64,000 nt of DNA from Prosapia bicincta (GCA_036971475.1 JBAIZL010000002.1:46115229-46179228); one strand, 5' to 3'. Positions 48,230 to 62,480 are shown, counted from the stretch's first letter. The notes: generated by a model not told the origin, from the letters alone. Made by a program: numbers and translations.

Positions 48230-49610
48230 TGGTAAATGTACTTTGTAGCCGATCGCAACCTTTAGCCTTTAAATTAGAAGGAGTATTCAATCGAAAAGTT
48301 CATTTGTCTTTTTTAAGCTGGGTTGAATGTGTATGTTATTTTGGATATGGTTTTTCAAGAAATGTTATTTCCTTGTCAGGTTTACTCTATTTATATTCTT
48401 CGTTAAAAAATTAGTCTTTGATGAGACTGACAATTAAACTCACATACTATAAATTAATTTAATGATCTTAGAGTAGCAAAATAACTTATCGGCATTTTAT
48501 GTATATAAACATTTCCTGTCTTAATTATATAATAATAATCGTGAGGTATGAGAATTTCGAAATCAATCTTGTAGACATCATTGTTATGGTTTAAAATATT
48601 ATATTGTTTTTTTAAAAATAATTCATAGTACATCTTTAATATATTATTTTGTTAAATATAATTATTATTTTAATACTGTTTTTAAAATATTTAATACTGT
48701 TATTATTTTAAATTGAACTACAATATAAAGTTTTATTTTACAATAAACGCAATATTTTGAATAAACGGTTTATTTTATTTTACAATTAATAAATACATTT
48801 TTAAATGTACTAATAATGTAACATAAGTATGATATGAAAATGAATTTAACAGGAATAAGGTTTTGTATCATGCCATTTATCAAAAAGACCCTTCTATATC
48901 ACAACCCTAAAAGTGGGAATTTCAACTATAAATCTGTTACAAAAACTAACTTCTTATCCCTTTTGAAATCAATATTTAGACAAGCTACATATGTACGGCT
49001 AAAGTGGGGCACTCCTTGGGTCATGGGTCATTAAATAGGAGTGTCGGAAGGATCACATCTTCCCAGACCAAGTCAAAAGGGTGGCGTTGTTAGAACAGGT
49101 TTTTAAAAATAAATCTAATCCAGGTGAAGAAATTAACAAGATAATAGTATTTTTATTGCAAGCACTAAAATTAAATTGAAGATGGTCGCCAAGCATAACC
49201 ATTACCACGTTAAAACGGCATTTCTTCACTGTATTTTGTAACAATTTATTACGCGGCCAATTCTTTGCTCATAAATCGATTTTACAATATTTTACAGCAG
49301 TAAAATATTTTTTTCATGTAATTATTTTTATTCACACAACAGTTTTCTTTTCGTTAGTAAGGTTTAAACTGGTGATTAAATTTAGACTAAATACAAAATG
49401 TTACACAAGCATTTAATAAATTTGCTAACGACACGCTAATGTTTTACTAAAAACAATAAATCTAAAGTCTTTTGACAATTAGTTGTGTATGTGTTCGTGT
49501 TTAGTTATTAAATTAGTGTTTACAAATTTTACAATATCTTATGCGATCTATTTCACCCTGTAACAATAGAATAAAAGTCTGGGGTAACTTGGGCAAATAA
49601 TTTTTTTATT
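48230..49610. other. AT-rich DNA, nothing recognised
   Basis: Open stretches at 48834-49034 (+) and 49053-49244 (-) lack recognisable motifs. Confidence 0.4.
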
Positions 49611-49611
49611 C

Positions 49612-49885
49612 TATTGTTTTTATAGATTGATGGAAAATTACAAAGGATTTAAAAAAAATTACTACATGTTTTAAAAATAAATTTTAAAGGTGTTTCTAAT
49701 ATTAATAGTTTTGAAAATCTGTGTCATAATTAAACTAACCTCGTATTTTAGTTTTCCTTATAGTATTTTAAATATTTAGAATATTCAACCAGTAGAAATC
49801 CATATATAATATACTCCTTTTGCAGTTTATGTATAGCAAAATACAATAAAATTACAAATCATTAATAAAACATTATCTAAAATGT
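49612..49885 (+). repeat. Dispersed AT-rich repeat, copy 1
   Basis: Aligns with 51392-51600 through 'tttttatagattgatg', 'aaataaa.tttaaaggt', 'aatagttttgaaaatct' and 'aattaca.a..gttaataaaac'-like blocks, at roughly 75% identity. Copy 2 lacks about 90 bp present here. No coding sequence. Confidence 0.7.
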
Positions 49886-50589
49886 CATAACTAAATACGG
49901 ACGTGTTATTATTATAAGTTATAGGATGTGTCCCTCAGATGATATTTCAATATTTTTTGCTTTAAGGTCCTCAATCTTCACAAACAATCATTATTACCTG
50001 CTTTTACTCCCTTGCCTCACACATTCGGTAGTGTATTATACGGAAAAGTGTAAAAGAAAAGGAGTAGAAAGAAAAATGGTGAAATAATTAGAATGGTGTT
50101 AAGGAGTATCTGCCTTCCGACTCCACTTTTTTGTCAAGGAAGTTTGATCCTTAGGTAGGGCATCTCTAGTCTAGTATATGAAGCTGCTACTCTCTTTGAT
50201 CCAACCTGATGACTCCCGCTAGGGTTATTAGCGGCAGTCCTTAGCCGGAGGGGGAGGAGGGTTGGTGCCACAACCCGTGGTACTAGTATTCAATAGTCTT
50301 GAGGCCTTAATGTAATTCCTGGACTGAGACCGAGCAGCCCATGGACGAGATGAACTCCAACGAGACAATATGGTTTCGACCCTTTTCCTAAACTACTCTG
50401 GACCAAAACAAGTTCCAAAAGGCCAGGTCTGTGTACCATTGACCCCGCCTGATTACTTCGGTCCAGGTAATGGAATCGGACCTTTATCCACTCTGGGTCG
50501 GCCACCTAAGGGTCGGACCCCCAGACTAGGGACTTCGTTCTAGGTGGCCGTAAACACATCTCATGATACCTTGAGAGTCGCAGACTCAC

Positions 50590-51320
50590 ACAGCACATGT
50601 TTACCGATCACCATATAATGTTTGCCATTTCTTTTTGTCATAAACATCTTCCTCATTAGAATATATTTTTTTCACTGCCATTTATGCTTGTTTGTTCTAT
50701 TAAAGTCTAGGACACCCCCACTTTTTTTTTTGTTGGTTTCCATTTCCAAGTTTTCGGTGGTATGGGTTATCTCATTCATTCATCACCATATCAAAGTAGT
50801 TCTATATCTTCATTTAGTATTTCATCTGTTTGATTTCGTAAGTAGTGTTTTAACTTTAGTTTCCAGGGATTTATCTATGCAGGGTATTACCCCCAGCACG
50901 TTTAATCTGTTTTCCATTGTTGTATTTACCACCATGTCTCCGGACAGTACTGTGAGCACCTTTCTATTGTTTTAAAGATTTGGTGCTTAGTATATGTAAT
51001 TCCATCGATCCACACAATCCATATTTTACCCTTTTTTACAATATTTACTATGTCTCTTTCCTCTGATCCTGTATCTGTTAAGGTTACTCCCTAAGTATAC
51101 TACACGTTTGTTTTATTAGACTCTTTGGTAGTTTCTACATTGTCTGGGTATTTCTGAAGACTGTGCGAGTTGTGTTTTATTGTTGCTATTCACCGATCCC
51201 TAATTTTTAAAATTCTTCTCCCAGCTTTTTGATAATGTAAATAATATTTGCCTTTTCCTCAGCGAGAATTATTTTATCCTCTACAAATAGAAAACTACGT
51301 TTCTCATAATTTTCATAAAG
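50590..51320 (-). pseudogene. LINE reverse transcriptase, C-terminal half
   Basis: From 51320 downward the frames give FVEDKIILAEEKANII (in place of FADD..vLA.....L), then the two overlapping readings KRVVYLG and GVTLTDTGSEERDI (YLG..it..G..e.EI). Next come RLNVLGV, NQTDEILNEDIE, then KTWKWKPTKKKWGCP (corresponding to the basic ...P.rrrGRP end) and DVYDKKKWQTLYGDR (corresponding to ..DR.KWR.L...). This is the normal order for the RT C-terminus and tail of RTE-like elements. The catalytic FADD has become FVED, so the second catalytic aspartate is kept but the active-site box is altered. At least four frameshifts and several stops. Confidence 0.75.
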
Positions 51321-51391
51321 TTTTACCTGAATGATTCTATATTTGTTTTACAATCCTTTATGACTTCATCTACATAAACTTATTATGATTT

Positions 51392-51600
51392 GTTTTTATA
51401 GATTGATGAAAAAATGCATAATAATTTTAAAATTTCATACAACGTTGAAAATAAACTTTAAAGGTTGTGGTTCTAATATAAATAGTTTTGAAAATCTCTA
51501 CTATAGGCTAACTAAACTTACCTCGAATAGGCTACAGCAGCATACTATATAAATTACATAAGGTTAATAAAACAATTCATCTAAACAAAGTGCAACCACT
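51392..51600 (+). repeat. Dispersed AT-rich repeat, copy 2, inside the LINE
   Basis: Partner of 49612-49885. It lies between the RT N-part (ending about 51690) and the RT YADD region (about 51320), where a coding LINE should be continuous, so it is best read as an insertion into the LINE. Confidence 0.65.
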
Positions 51601-51697
51601 TTGGAGATTCTTAGTCACTCTAAATGGCGGTAAGTAGTTTTGACCTATTTTTATTCTAAATTTGTCCATTTCTGTTCATAGATTATTGTATATGACA

Positions 51698-51965
51698 CTA
51701 AATAAGACTTTCGAAGGACAATGTGCATTCAGTATTATTTTGGAAAATACATTGTCCTTGCATCAGTATCGAGGACGAAAACCATGTTATTGGTTTTGAT
51801 ACCGTTTCACTATATCTTTTGTATTTCTCTACACAATACAAAAGTCGACAAGCATATTCCTCTGTAATTATTTCCCAGTTTTTGGTTTTCCCTTTTATTA
51901 TAGAGCTCCAGTCACTTGGAATTTCTCTAGTTGATAAAAGTTCATTTAAATGTAAATTAATCATT
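51698..51965 (-). pseudogene. LINE reverse transcriptase, N-terminal part
   Basis: One frame gives ELLSTREIPSDWSSIIKGK, matching the '..G.iP.dW..s.ii...kKg' start of LINE reverse transcriptases. The adjacent frame gives GNNYRGICLSTFVLC, the NYRGI.L block that follows it. A frameshift separates the two. It belongs to the element at 50100-52930. Confidence 0.65.
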
Positions 51966-52699
51966 TAAAGTTCATTTTCGTTATTGTATTAAACCCATAG
52001 AGGCGTATTACATCAACTGTACCACAAATCTCCTGGGCGTGCTGTTTTGTTATTTTCAATTATTATAGCACAACTCTTATTCCGTTCTCAGTTATTTCTT
52101 CTTTTTTTCTTTTGTGGAATAATTATATATTGTTTACTCTTTAACTGTAACAACTCTGACTAATATTTGAGCCATTTGTTAGTTTTTATTGGATTTATCT
52201 TTGCCCGTTTAATGGTACCTTGTTGCAAATATTTTAACATTGTACACGATTATTCTCTTGGCTTTGAGTTTCCATGGCCCTTATCTTTTCCAGTTTCTAT
52301 GCTTTTCTTATCTTTGCGCTTCCAAGTAGGTTATTTATATCATTACATTTACTTCACCAAAAAATGATTTTCGGTATTTTTATTTCATATTTGTATCATA
52401 TCCCTCTTCTTGATTTCCTGTGGGTAGCTATATCGGACAAGTTTGTTCCTTTTTTCTTTAGTTTATCAGTACGTTATTTTCTGTTATATTTAGGGCTATT
52501 CTGGTATCTTCCAATTGAAGCGATGTTTGGATGTTCGGTTTTCATAGAGATCTTTTTTCGTTGTTTCCTGAATTCTTTTCGTTTTTGACACTAATATCAA
52601 TTTATAAAGGATGGTTTATTTATAGTTTAATTTATCTACGGGATATTTTTGTTAGACATTTTAGCAGTTGTCATTTTCTGTAATGGTTAATGTTTCTAA

Positions 52700-52790
52700 T
52701 ATATATTCTAAATCTTACCAAATGGAGGCCTGATCCACATCTGGCTACTCTGTATAACTTCATGAATTTGCCTTTCAGCTGAGCGCCTTT
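52700..52790 (-). pseudogene. LINE endonuclease C-terminal fragment
   Basis: Minus-strand reading gives YRVARCGSGLHLVRFRIY, corresponding to the 'RGAD.GSDHhLV..k.rl' end of the APE-type endonuclease in RTE/CR1-like LINEs. The catalytic SDH has become SGLH. Earlier endonuclease motifs upstream to 52930 are too decayed to call. Confidence 0.6.
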
Positions 52791-52929
52791 TTAACAATTA
52801 TATAAATAAATACAGATATTTCATCAAGGGTCAGTATTGTATAACATACACATTATGTGTATTTGGTTATTTATTTGTTTAAAAAAAACAATACATATTC
52901 TTATTGAATTATAGCCAGACAAATAGAAC

Positions 52930-54375
52930 TAATTCAATTTTCTTTTGGTATATTTTCTCCGTCGTTACTTATTTTGGTTTTAGCTTTCCATCCTGATCTT
53001 TTATATATATATCCCATTAATAAATCTGCTTCATGTGTGATGTCACAAAACTGTCACGACAAAGCAATTAAAGTAAACGAGAAGAGCCAATATGGGTTTT
53101 CATAATAAGTGCTTTTATTCCTTTACTATAAATAAATAGTATTTATTCATTACGTATCAATAACTTTGAATGAAAAGCCGTCATAGGGTAAACAATAGAA
53201 TACGCTTAAAACACAATTAGAAATGTCTTAGGCTATAGAAATAACTACATTTTTAAATGCAGGTGAAAGAAATGGTATGTCCATTTTTTTATTGAAATGT
53301 TGTATTTTTTTAAAATATAACCCCTGTTAGTGGAAATACCGTCAGAAACAATAAATAAGTGGACAGTTAAAGAAAGAATAACACATGAATAATTTGAAAA
53401 TTCACGAGTGACACTAACCTATAATTAAATTAATTAGACATAAACTACATTAAAAGGTGGCTTCACGCACACTGAGCATTAATATAAACACACATAATAT
53501 CAAACGTTATAATTTTACCCTTTTCAATTTAATGATTACTACTAACCTAATTGGGTAGTTAGTTTTCGGAACGGAGACTTATTCTCTCACTTTTGGTCTT
53601 CACCCATGTATTTATTGATCATATTTGTCGCAATAAAAATTTGTCTCATTACGTTTTATTTAAAATCTATGAAAATATATTTAGTAGTTTCATTTAGCTA
53701 AATGTTACCGTCGTCATTATTTTAAATATACGTTAAAAACATTGTCACCATGAAGAAACATAAATTGAGTAAACTAATCAAATTATGTGAGTTATTTGAT
53801 TATCTTTAATAAGAGAAGTAAACGGTTTATTAGCTTCCTGCAAAACAATCACATTTTTTTGTTTGTTTTTGTGCATTTATGAATTGGCTCCGTCACCGTG
53901 TTTCAGGGTTTCTTTACGGAAGTGTATAATCAAATCATTTCATTAAATTAAATCATGTAAGTAATTAAAACTTAACATAGCCTTAAAAATGTCTTTAACA
54001 ATTCAATAGCCTTAAATATTTATTGAACATTCTATTGTTTTAAAAGAAAAGGTGTACAAATTGTTAAATAAAACATAAAATAACCATATATATTATTATA
54101 TGTTCACATATTTCATTTTTACAACTTACCATACTTATAAATTTTACTTTAAATGCTCTAATAAGTGAACTTAAACAGTAAACAACTAAGATGTCGGAAT
54201 AATGGACATTAGACTTGTAGTTAATGTATTAGAAAATTTACAAGATGATTTTCCTTTGACCTACATTTTACCCTATTCCTACTGATCATTGCAAAAGGTA
54301 ATGTAACCTAGGATCATAAATACAGCTATAATAACTTGGAGGAACTGTGCTGTAGTTTCTAACTATAAATAAATA
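52930..54375. other. AT-rich DNA, nothing recognised
   Basis: No coding or repeat structure that I can support. Confidence 0.45.
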
Positions 54376-54566
54376 CAGTCTCTTAAGCAGCACAAATTTT
54401 TTAATAGTGTCCTGAGGTAAAATTAGTTTGTAAAGCAATCATCTTGAGAGAAAATTACTACAAGACTCATAAAATAGTTTTGTAGAAATTTACTCTGATG
54501 ATGACTGCTTTTCAAAATGTACATCAGGTAATAAATAAAACGTTTTTGTGGCTTAAGAGGTTTTAT
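54376..54566. mobile_element. Fold-back element C (PLE-end-like palindrome, decayed)
   Basis: The left arm (about 54379-54464) and right arm (54477-54564) are reverse complements at roughly 70%, both containing CTCTTAAGC-like outer blocks and 'gtcatcatcagag'-like inner blocks. The right arm reads CTCTGATGATGACTGC..., then AAAATGTACATCAGG. The TGTACA and the outer 'aagaggttttattta' align with fold-back B. The left copy of the core has become CTCAAGA and the hairpin stem is lost, so this is the oldest of the three. Confidence 0.7.
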
Positions 54567-54691
54567 TTATTATTTTTTAATTATGAATACTGGTGTTGTA
54601 CATTATTGCGCGTCATTCCATAGTTTAATCAAATATATGATGTTTCTGAGCATATAGGATATTTCATACATGCATAAATCATATCAATATG

Positions 54692-57239
<2,548 letters not shown>

Positions 57240-57345
57240 TCCTTGGCGTTACCACCTGGTCTCCTCAACAATTCAATACCATCTATCTCTTCCTTGGCCG
57301 TCCTTAAGCTTTCCTTCCACCAGGTTCCGGAGGCAATTTATTCTT
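57240..57345 (-). pseudogene. LINE reverse transcriptase C-terminal fragment
   Basis: Minus strand reads PPEPGGRKA, a stop, GRPRKR, a stop, then MVLNC. GRPRKRW preceded by a Gly/Arg-rich stretch is the typical tail of many insect LINE ORF2 proteins. Two stops in 25 codons show it is dead. Only about 100 bp is recognisable. Confidence 0.45.
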
Positions 57346-57349
57346 AAGA

Positions 57350-57990
57350 ATTGGACTTTTAACTGTAGCAGAATCTATGCTGTTCAAAACGAGTTGCTAT
57401 TTGATAGCGATGGTGGATGTGGTACAAGGTAGTTAGCTCTAAGTCAATAATCATTGTCCCTAACCAACTTATACATTATCTCAGTATTTTTATTATACAT
57501 TGCAAGAGCCTTTCCTACATTATCTTCGTCAACAAACACAGATCTCACCAAAAGAGATTATGCTAGCAATCTGAAAAATATACTTGATTTTGTACGTTAC
57601 ACCAAATGTCCATTGGAGATTTCGTATTTAAAAGCCTATGCATGTGAAATGAATTCCCGCTCCTAGTATGCAAACAAGTGAAAATGAACTTAATAAACCT
57701 TTGAATAATGACTATATTTTTGCGTATAATATATATGTATACATACATATATGTTATTGTAAATTATTGTTCAGAATTTTTAAAAAACATGTTGCTATTT
57801 TCTAGCCTATTTAAAATGTACCTAAAATGTTACAGTTTTAGAAATCACTTGCTTACAAATATATTTTATTAATAATACTGACGTAAGCCTTTTTTGTTGT
57901 TTGTTTTTTTGTGCTGACAACAGACGAAGAGACAATAAAGCGTTTACAAAAATAGCCGTGAAGATTCTAAGATAAATCCCCAAAGGGAAG
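57350..57990. other. AT-rich DNA, nothing recognised
   Basis: An open stretch at 57454-57666 (+) has no recognisable domain. Confidence 0.4.
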
Positions 57991-57995
57991 GCTAA

Positions 57996-58136
57996 ATGTT
58001 GAGTCAACAAGGCATCGGGGAGCTAACTGTTTACCTAAGGAAAAGTAGACGTGCCAGAGGACGAGCCATACAATATGGCGTCTTATTCCGGGATAGAACA
58101 CCCGGTGCTTCCATTAGAAGAGAGGAAGCGTTGTAG
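57996..58136 (+). CDS. Candidate 46-aa small ORF, GC-rich
   Basis: ATG at 57996 opens 46 codons to TAG at 58134. The peptide starts MLSQQGIGELTVYLRKSRR and continues with RARGRAIQYG and FRDRTPGAS. G+C is near 48% against AT-rich flanks. Two small perfect hairpins (CCGGG/CCCGG, GGAAGC/GCTTCC) lie at its 3' end. I recognise no family. It may be a small protein gene, an exon or a transposon fragment. Confidence 0.3.
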   Translation: MLSQQGIGELTVYLRKSRRARGRAIQYGVLFRDRTPGASIRREEAL

Positions 58137-58139
58137 CTT

Positions 58140-59040
58140 CCTGTAACATGAGATAAGCCACGAGCTTCATAAAAACTAACTGAAATTATTAATTGTATTT
58201 TATTGTCTAGTTTTGTAAGTAATGTGGTTCATACGGAGACATTCGAATATTATCCACACATCTACGCTGTTCTACACTGTGTATTCCAACAAGTAACACA
58301 ATAAATACAGATATATTTCTCGGGGAATACAATACACCCCTAGGCTATACTCTACACCCTCCTCAACAATTACGTAGCCCATCTATTCTCCATATTAACA
58401 TATATCATTGCCAAACTATTAACAAAGAAAATAGTTTCTTCAACTGGTTTTAAAGTGTCCGATAAATACTTTCTTCTTAGCTAACATCCGTTACTCTGAA
58501 TAAAGGATTTTTTTGCGATAATCCCATAAACTTAATTTTATATATTAACATATTATTATCATTTTAACATTAATAAGTGTTTTTCATGTAACGTAGTTTC
58601 AACACGCTGTATACGTTTATTGAAATAACTATTTTATATGGCAGACCCAACTGTGTGTATTTTGAACGGGTTGTTGTGATGCTCACGAGAAGTTCTTCAT
58701 GGTTGTAGATTAAATAAGTAATAACATATGTTTACATTCAACAGCTGATTGTACGTTGTAGTTTATGCTGTAGAACAGCTGTTTCATCACATAGGTTTTG
58801 TTACACTATTTATTGTGCATTATTAAGTTGAAATGTTAATATTAAATATATTTTTATCAGTTAATAAATATACTATTTAATTTTTATTTTAATAAATATT
58901 ACTATGAATAATTAATTACAATGATAATATTAATAACCTATTTACGTGCGATAGACAAAACATGAGTTTAAATCATTGCTTTCGCGTCACGCTATTTCTG
59001 AAACGCATACCTTAGAGACTATATTTCCGTCAGGTTATGG
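58140..59040. other. AT-rich DNA, nothing recognised
   Basis: No coding or repeat structure that I can support. The R1-like element's missing 3' end would have been expected here. Confidence 0.45.
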
Positions 59041-59049
59041 TTAGAGACA

Positions 59050-61560
59050 CCTCAAAGTAAATTAAAGTCTTCTTTTCTAGTGCCAGCAGATCAATAGGAA
59101 TTATTCCCGCCACCACTAGAGCAGCCGATTCCGAGACCATTCGATAAGAACACGTCACTCTTAGTGCCCCTGTTCTCTGCACTAAGGCCGTCCGCCTTCT
59201 ATTCCTCTCGGTTTTGAGGGCGTCTGCCCAAATTTCCACTCCGTACAGCATTATAGATTGCGCTACGGATATCAGAAGACGGCGTCTGCTCTGAAAAGGG
59301 CCCCTAACGTTAGCCAGAAGCGTACTCATAGCTATTGTGACTCTGATTGCTTTCTCAGCTGCGCATTTAACACGATTTTGAAAACTCAGCTTCCTATCAA
59401 TCATGATATCTAGGTATCTAATGGCATTTTTAACCGCTATTTTTTCCTCTCCCACGGGTATCTCAGGGCTAGGAATATGGTGTCTCTTGGATATCTGAAC
59501 AATCTCAGTTTTTTCCAGAGCCAAGCGCAGGCCATGCTTCATAATCCAGCTGTTAACACGACGCATTACTTGGGCCAGTCGCAATTGGGGGAGCTCTTGG
59601 TTTCTCGCTATAATGGTCGCAGCAATGTTGTCTGCGTATCCCATCAGGAAAGTTCTATCTGGCAAATACTGTCGTAATTTGCATTCCAAGGTCCGGGCCG
59701 AGAATGGAGCCTTGAGCTGCTCCTGCTGTTACTCTCTTCCTTCTAGGTCTATCTGAGGTCTCGTATATCAGATACCGGTTGTTAAGATAGTCCCTTACTA
59801 TCCGTAGGAGATACTCAGGCAGAGCGAATGTCTTCTCCAGGGCATACAGTATGTCTTTCCATCTCGCTGTGTTGAAGGCATTACGTACATCTAGTGTAAC
59901 CAGAAGGCACTCGTGAAAAGTGGTTACCTATTTCGACTATTTTAGCAGCATCAACTGGTGATGTAGACTTGCCTTTCCTAAAACCAAACTGTCTATCAGA
60001 AAGATCTCATGCATCGCGGAAGGCCGAGAGCAGCCGTGACCTAATAAGTTTTTCTAGCAACTTTCCAGCCACATCCAACATGCACAGCGGTCTGTATGAA
60101 GACGAAGAATCTAAGTTCCCCTTGCCTCTGTTAATCACGACCAATCTTGCTAGCTTCCAACGGACACTAAATAGGCCAGCTTTCAAGCGATGGTTGTACA
60201 TGTTGAGTAATATGTGCGGGTGAGCTCTCACTACGGTTTTAAGAACCTCCGAAGGATTTCCATCCGGTCCCAGAGCCTTGTTATACTGGAGGGAGTAGGC
60301 TGCAGTCCATAGTTCTTTCTCCGTGAAGAGGGGGACATCTTGCCCTCTGGTTTTCCTCTTTGAAATCTGTCCGACAGGGGGTGGGAAGGGAGCAAACCAT
60401 CTACTATAATTTTATTTTTTCCGCATTCAATTATCCTCCCGGAGTGAATGAATTTAGCTTTTTCATCACAAGCTTATATCCAAGGCCCCAGGGATCGCTA
60501 TTTAGGTCTTCACGAAGGTCCTCCCAGCATCGCCTTTGGCTCTCTCTAATTACGGAGTTCTCTCTTATCCGTCGTGCATTCCAGTGTCTCTTCATAGGCC
60601 ACACCCTGTCCCCTTCGCCTTGTCCGTTGAGCTAGGCGTCTCGTTCTAAGACAGTTTCTCCGTAATATGGCTATCTTCTCAGTCCACCAATATACCGGAT
60701 TTATTTTTCCTTTAGGGAATCTTTTTTGTGGTATAGCAACCTTGCAGGCTCTTTGAATGAGTTTCATTGTTGTGTCTACTACAGCTCCAGCGTACCTGTG
60801 TCTTTGCGTTGTTTGTCCCATTTCCATGGTATCCGATTGGGAACCCTGCAGGACCTAAGAGAATCTGTCCTAATTCATTCGGGCGACATTCCACCTGCTT
60901 CTTCTCAGTGTCCTCAACCGTCTCTTTGGTTTCTCAGGGTTGATGCCGATTAGGATGTACTGGTGATAGCTCGCCGTATAGTCCTCCATCACTACCCAGT
61001 CCAGAATTCTAGGGACTAAAGACTCTGAGGCTAAAGTAATGTCGATAATACTACCTCTATATCCTGGTCGACGGAAGGTAGTCGTGTTACCTGTGTTAAT
61101 GATGACGAGTCCCAGTCTTGATGCCATTTTGATCAAGCGTTTGCTTCTAGAGTTAGTTATATATGCCCCCATTCTGTAGCCCTCGCTTTGACATCTCCTC
61201 CAACAATGGTACCGTCTATTGCTTGTATTCTGTCCTCTAGCTGGTCCATCTTTTAGCGGAAGTCTCCGATGGACTCATTGGGAGTTAGGTACACACTGAC
61301 GTATGAAACACTGTTGCTTTTAACCCATACATAGCCGTTTCCAGAGCCATGACTATCAATGGCAAGATTCCCGTCAGGTATCCAAATAGCTGCGGTTCCC
61401 AAGCTGTTCCCGAAAACCACGAAGGTGATGCCAAGTCCTTGTACTGCTCACTTATTATTATAATGTCAGCCTTATGTTCTAATAGAAATAGCGAAAGGAG
61501 ATTATTAGCCAGTCTCCCTCTGCCCAGATTTCCTGCGTACTGCCTCTGAGAGTGGCTTAT
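59050..61560 (-). pseudogene. R1-clade ORF2 (endonuclease-reverse transcriptase)
   Basis: Endonuclease (about 61550-60900): NLGRGRLANNLL start, ISEQYKDL, AAIWI, then IVGGDVKARATEWG (normally GDFNARA.EWG), INTGNTTTFRRPGYRGSIID, and DYTASYHQYI (normally SDHQYI; the catalytic Asp is Tyr). Linker: NPVYWWTEKIAILRR. RT: SVRWKLARLVV and SYRPLCMLDVAGKLLEKLI (60231-60007), then QFGFRKGKST, LDVRNAFNTARW and AGAAQGSILGP (59970-59700), then GYADNIAATI (59689-59030; YADD has become YADN). The thumb region (ALEKTEIVQ, LLISVAQSIMLYGVEIWADA) is intact as a 219-codon open segment. The protein breaks off after IPIDLLALEK, so the C-terminal zinc-knuckle region is lost. ORF2 encodes target-primed reverse transcription in this family; this copy cannot function. 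Confidence 0.9.
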
Positions 61561-61569
61561 TTCTTACTT

Positions 61570-62480
61570 TCTTCTTTTTTATTTGACCCGGAATCATTTG
61601 ATTGGATACCACGGCCAGTTCTCACGGATTCTAGTTGCTACGTGTTTGCGGGTTTGAACCACCGTCCACTGGCTGCCATTCTCATTCTCCTTATGAGAAG
61701 AAGGGTTCTCATTAGTAGTCCCTGTGATGGAAGAGGGCTCTGTAGAGCTCTTAGGCCTTGTGCCATCTACTCTCGAGGGGCCATCATCTTGTCTGACTCC
61801 TTCTCTGTGTTTTTTCCGAGGCCCTGTTGAAGAGGACTCGAAGCCACTCTTTTCTTTCCTTCCCTTATGTGTGGAGAATTAGCATTTTGTGCCTCTTCTT
61901 CTTTTAGAAAGAATTCAGCCGTCTCCCGTAATCTCGTCAAGTAGCTTAGCCCATCTACTAGATCTTCGAACTCCATAATTCCAGATTTAATATCAATGCT
62001 CACGTTTTTTGTCTGCCTATGGCAGCCTTCATTTTGCTTAGCAGGACTCAGCATTTTTTGAAGTGCTCTGCTTCCTCTCGGGCAATTTTTTGTAGCTGTT
62101 TCTCTGGAGGAGATAGCTGCTGAGAGCTTTCTGCTATTGCGTTTTCCGGTGTTCCAGCTCCCGCACTTCCATTTTTTCTCCCTTGCGTAACCAATGGAGA
62201 AGCATCACTTTTTCCTCCCAATCTTTGGGTCGCTTCTTTTCCTTCCAGGTGGCTCTGGACCTGACGGTGGTGTCCTCTGAACCTTGGAGCTCCTAGAGAA
62301 AGGATCTCTTTCCTCACCACCTGTCACAATTTCATCCAAGGAGACCAAGTCTTCCATCTCTGAGGTATGTTTCTTGCAGGCTCTGGCTGACAAGGAGCCT
62401 GCTTTCTCACTCCCGACGGTCGCCGGTACTGGGGATTCGACCCCCTGCACCGTAGGTTTGTTTTTATCTACAACTTCCAT
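61570..62480 (-). pseudogene. R1-like ORF1 (gag-like), frameshifted
   Basis: Three overlapping minus-strand open pieces (62480-62205, 62320-62048, 62054-61767) read as one hydrophilic protein after frame changes. It begins MEVVDKNKPTVQG, with a Ser/Pro/Lys-rich N-terminal part (GPEPPGRKRSDPK) and a Glu/Lys-rich amphipathic middle (EFEDLVDGLSYLTRLRETAE). A tail ending in NGSQWTVVQTRKH lies just before ORF2. Position, length (about 300 codons) and composition fit a LINE ORF1 RNA-binding protein. I do not see the CCHC knuckles usual near the end of R1-clade ORF1, so the C-terminal part may be deleted. Confidence 0.65.

Larger units (their letters stand above)
50100..52930 (-). mobile_element. 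Decayed RTE-like LINE
   Basis: Minus-strand order of recognisable parts: endonuclease end (52790-52700), linker (52600-52150), RT N-part (51965-51800), RT YADD region (about 51300), RT C-terminal region (51180-50590), then a GC-rich 3' UTR-like segment (50590-50100). The order is collinear with a single endonuclease-RT element of the RTE/CR1-like type often annotated in insects. An AT-rich insert carrying a dispersed repeat (51392-51600) splits the RT. Many frameshifts and stops; dead. Confidence 0.75.

Noticed and set aside
50622..50975. 117-codon plus-strand open frame, hydrophobic
   Set aside because: Antisense shadow of the decayed LINE reverse transcriptase on the minus strand, where motifs are recognisable.
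51622..51640. AAATGGCG followed by GTAAGT, like a short first exon with a donor
   Set aside because: It encodes only two codons and lies in the AT-rich insert that splits the LINE; chance is sufficient.
52167..52588. Plus-strand hydrophobic open frames resembling membrane proteins
   Set aside because: They lie antisense to the LINE linker region; apparent membrane segments come from T-rich sequence.
61349..61830. Plus-strand open frames over the R1 endonuclease and ORF1
   Set aside because: Antisense shadows of the R1-like element; the minus strand carries the recognisable motifs.
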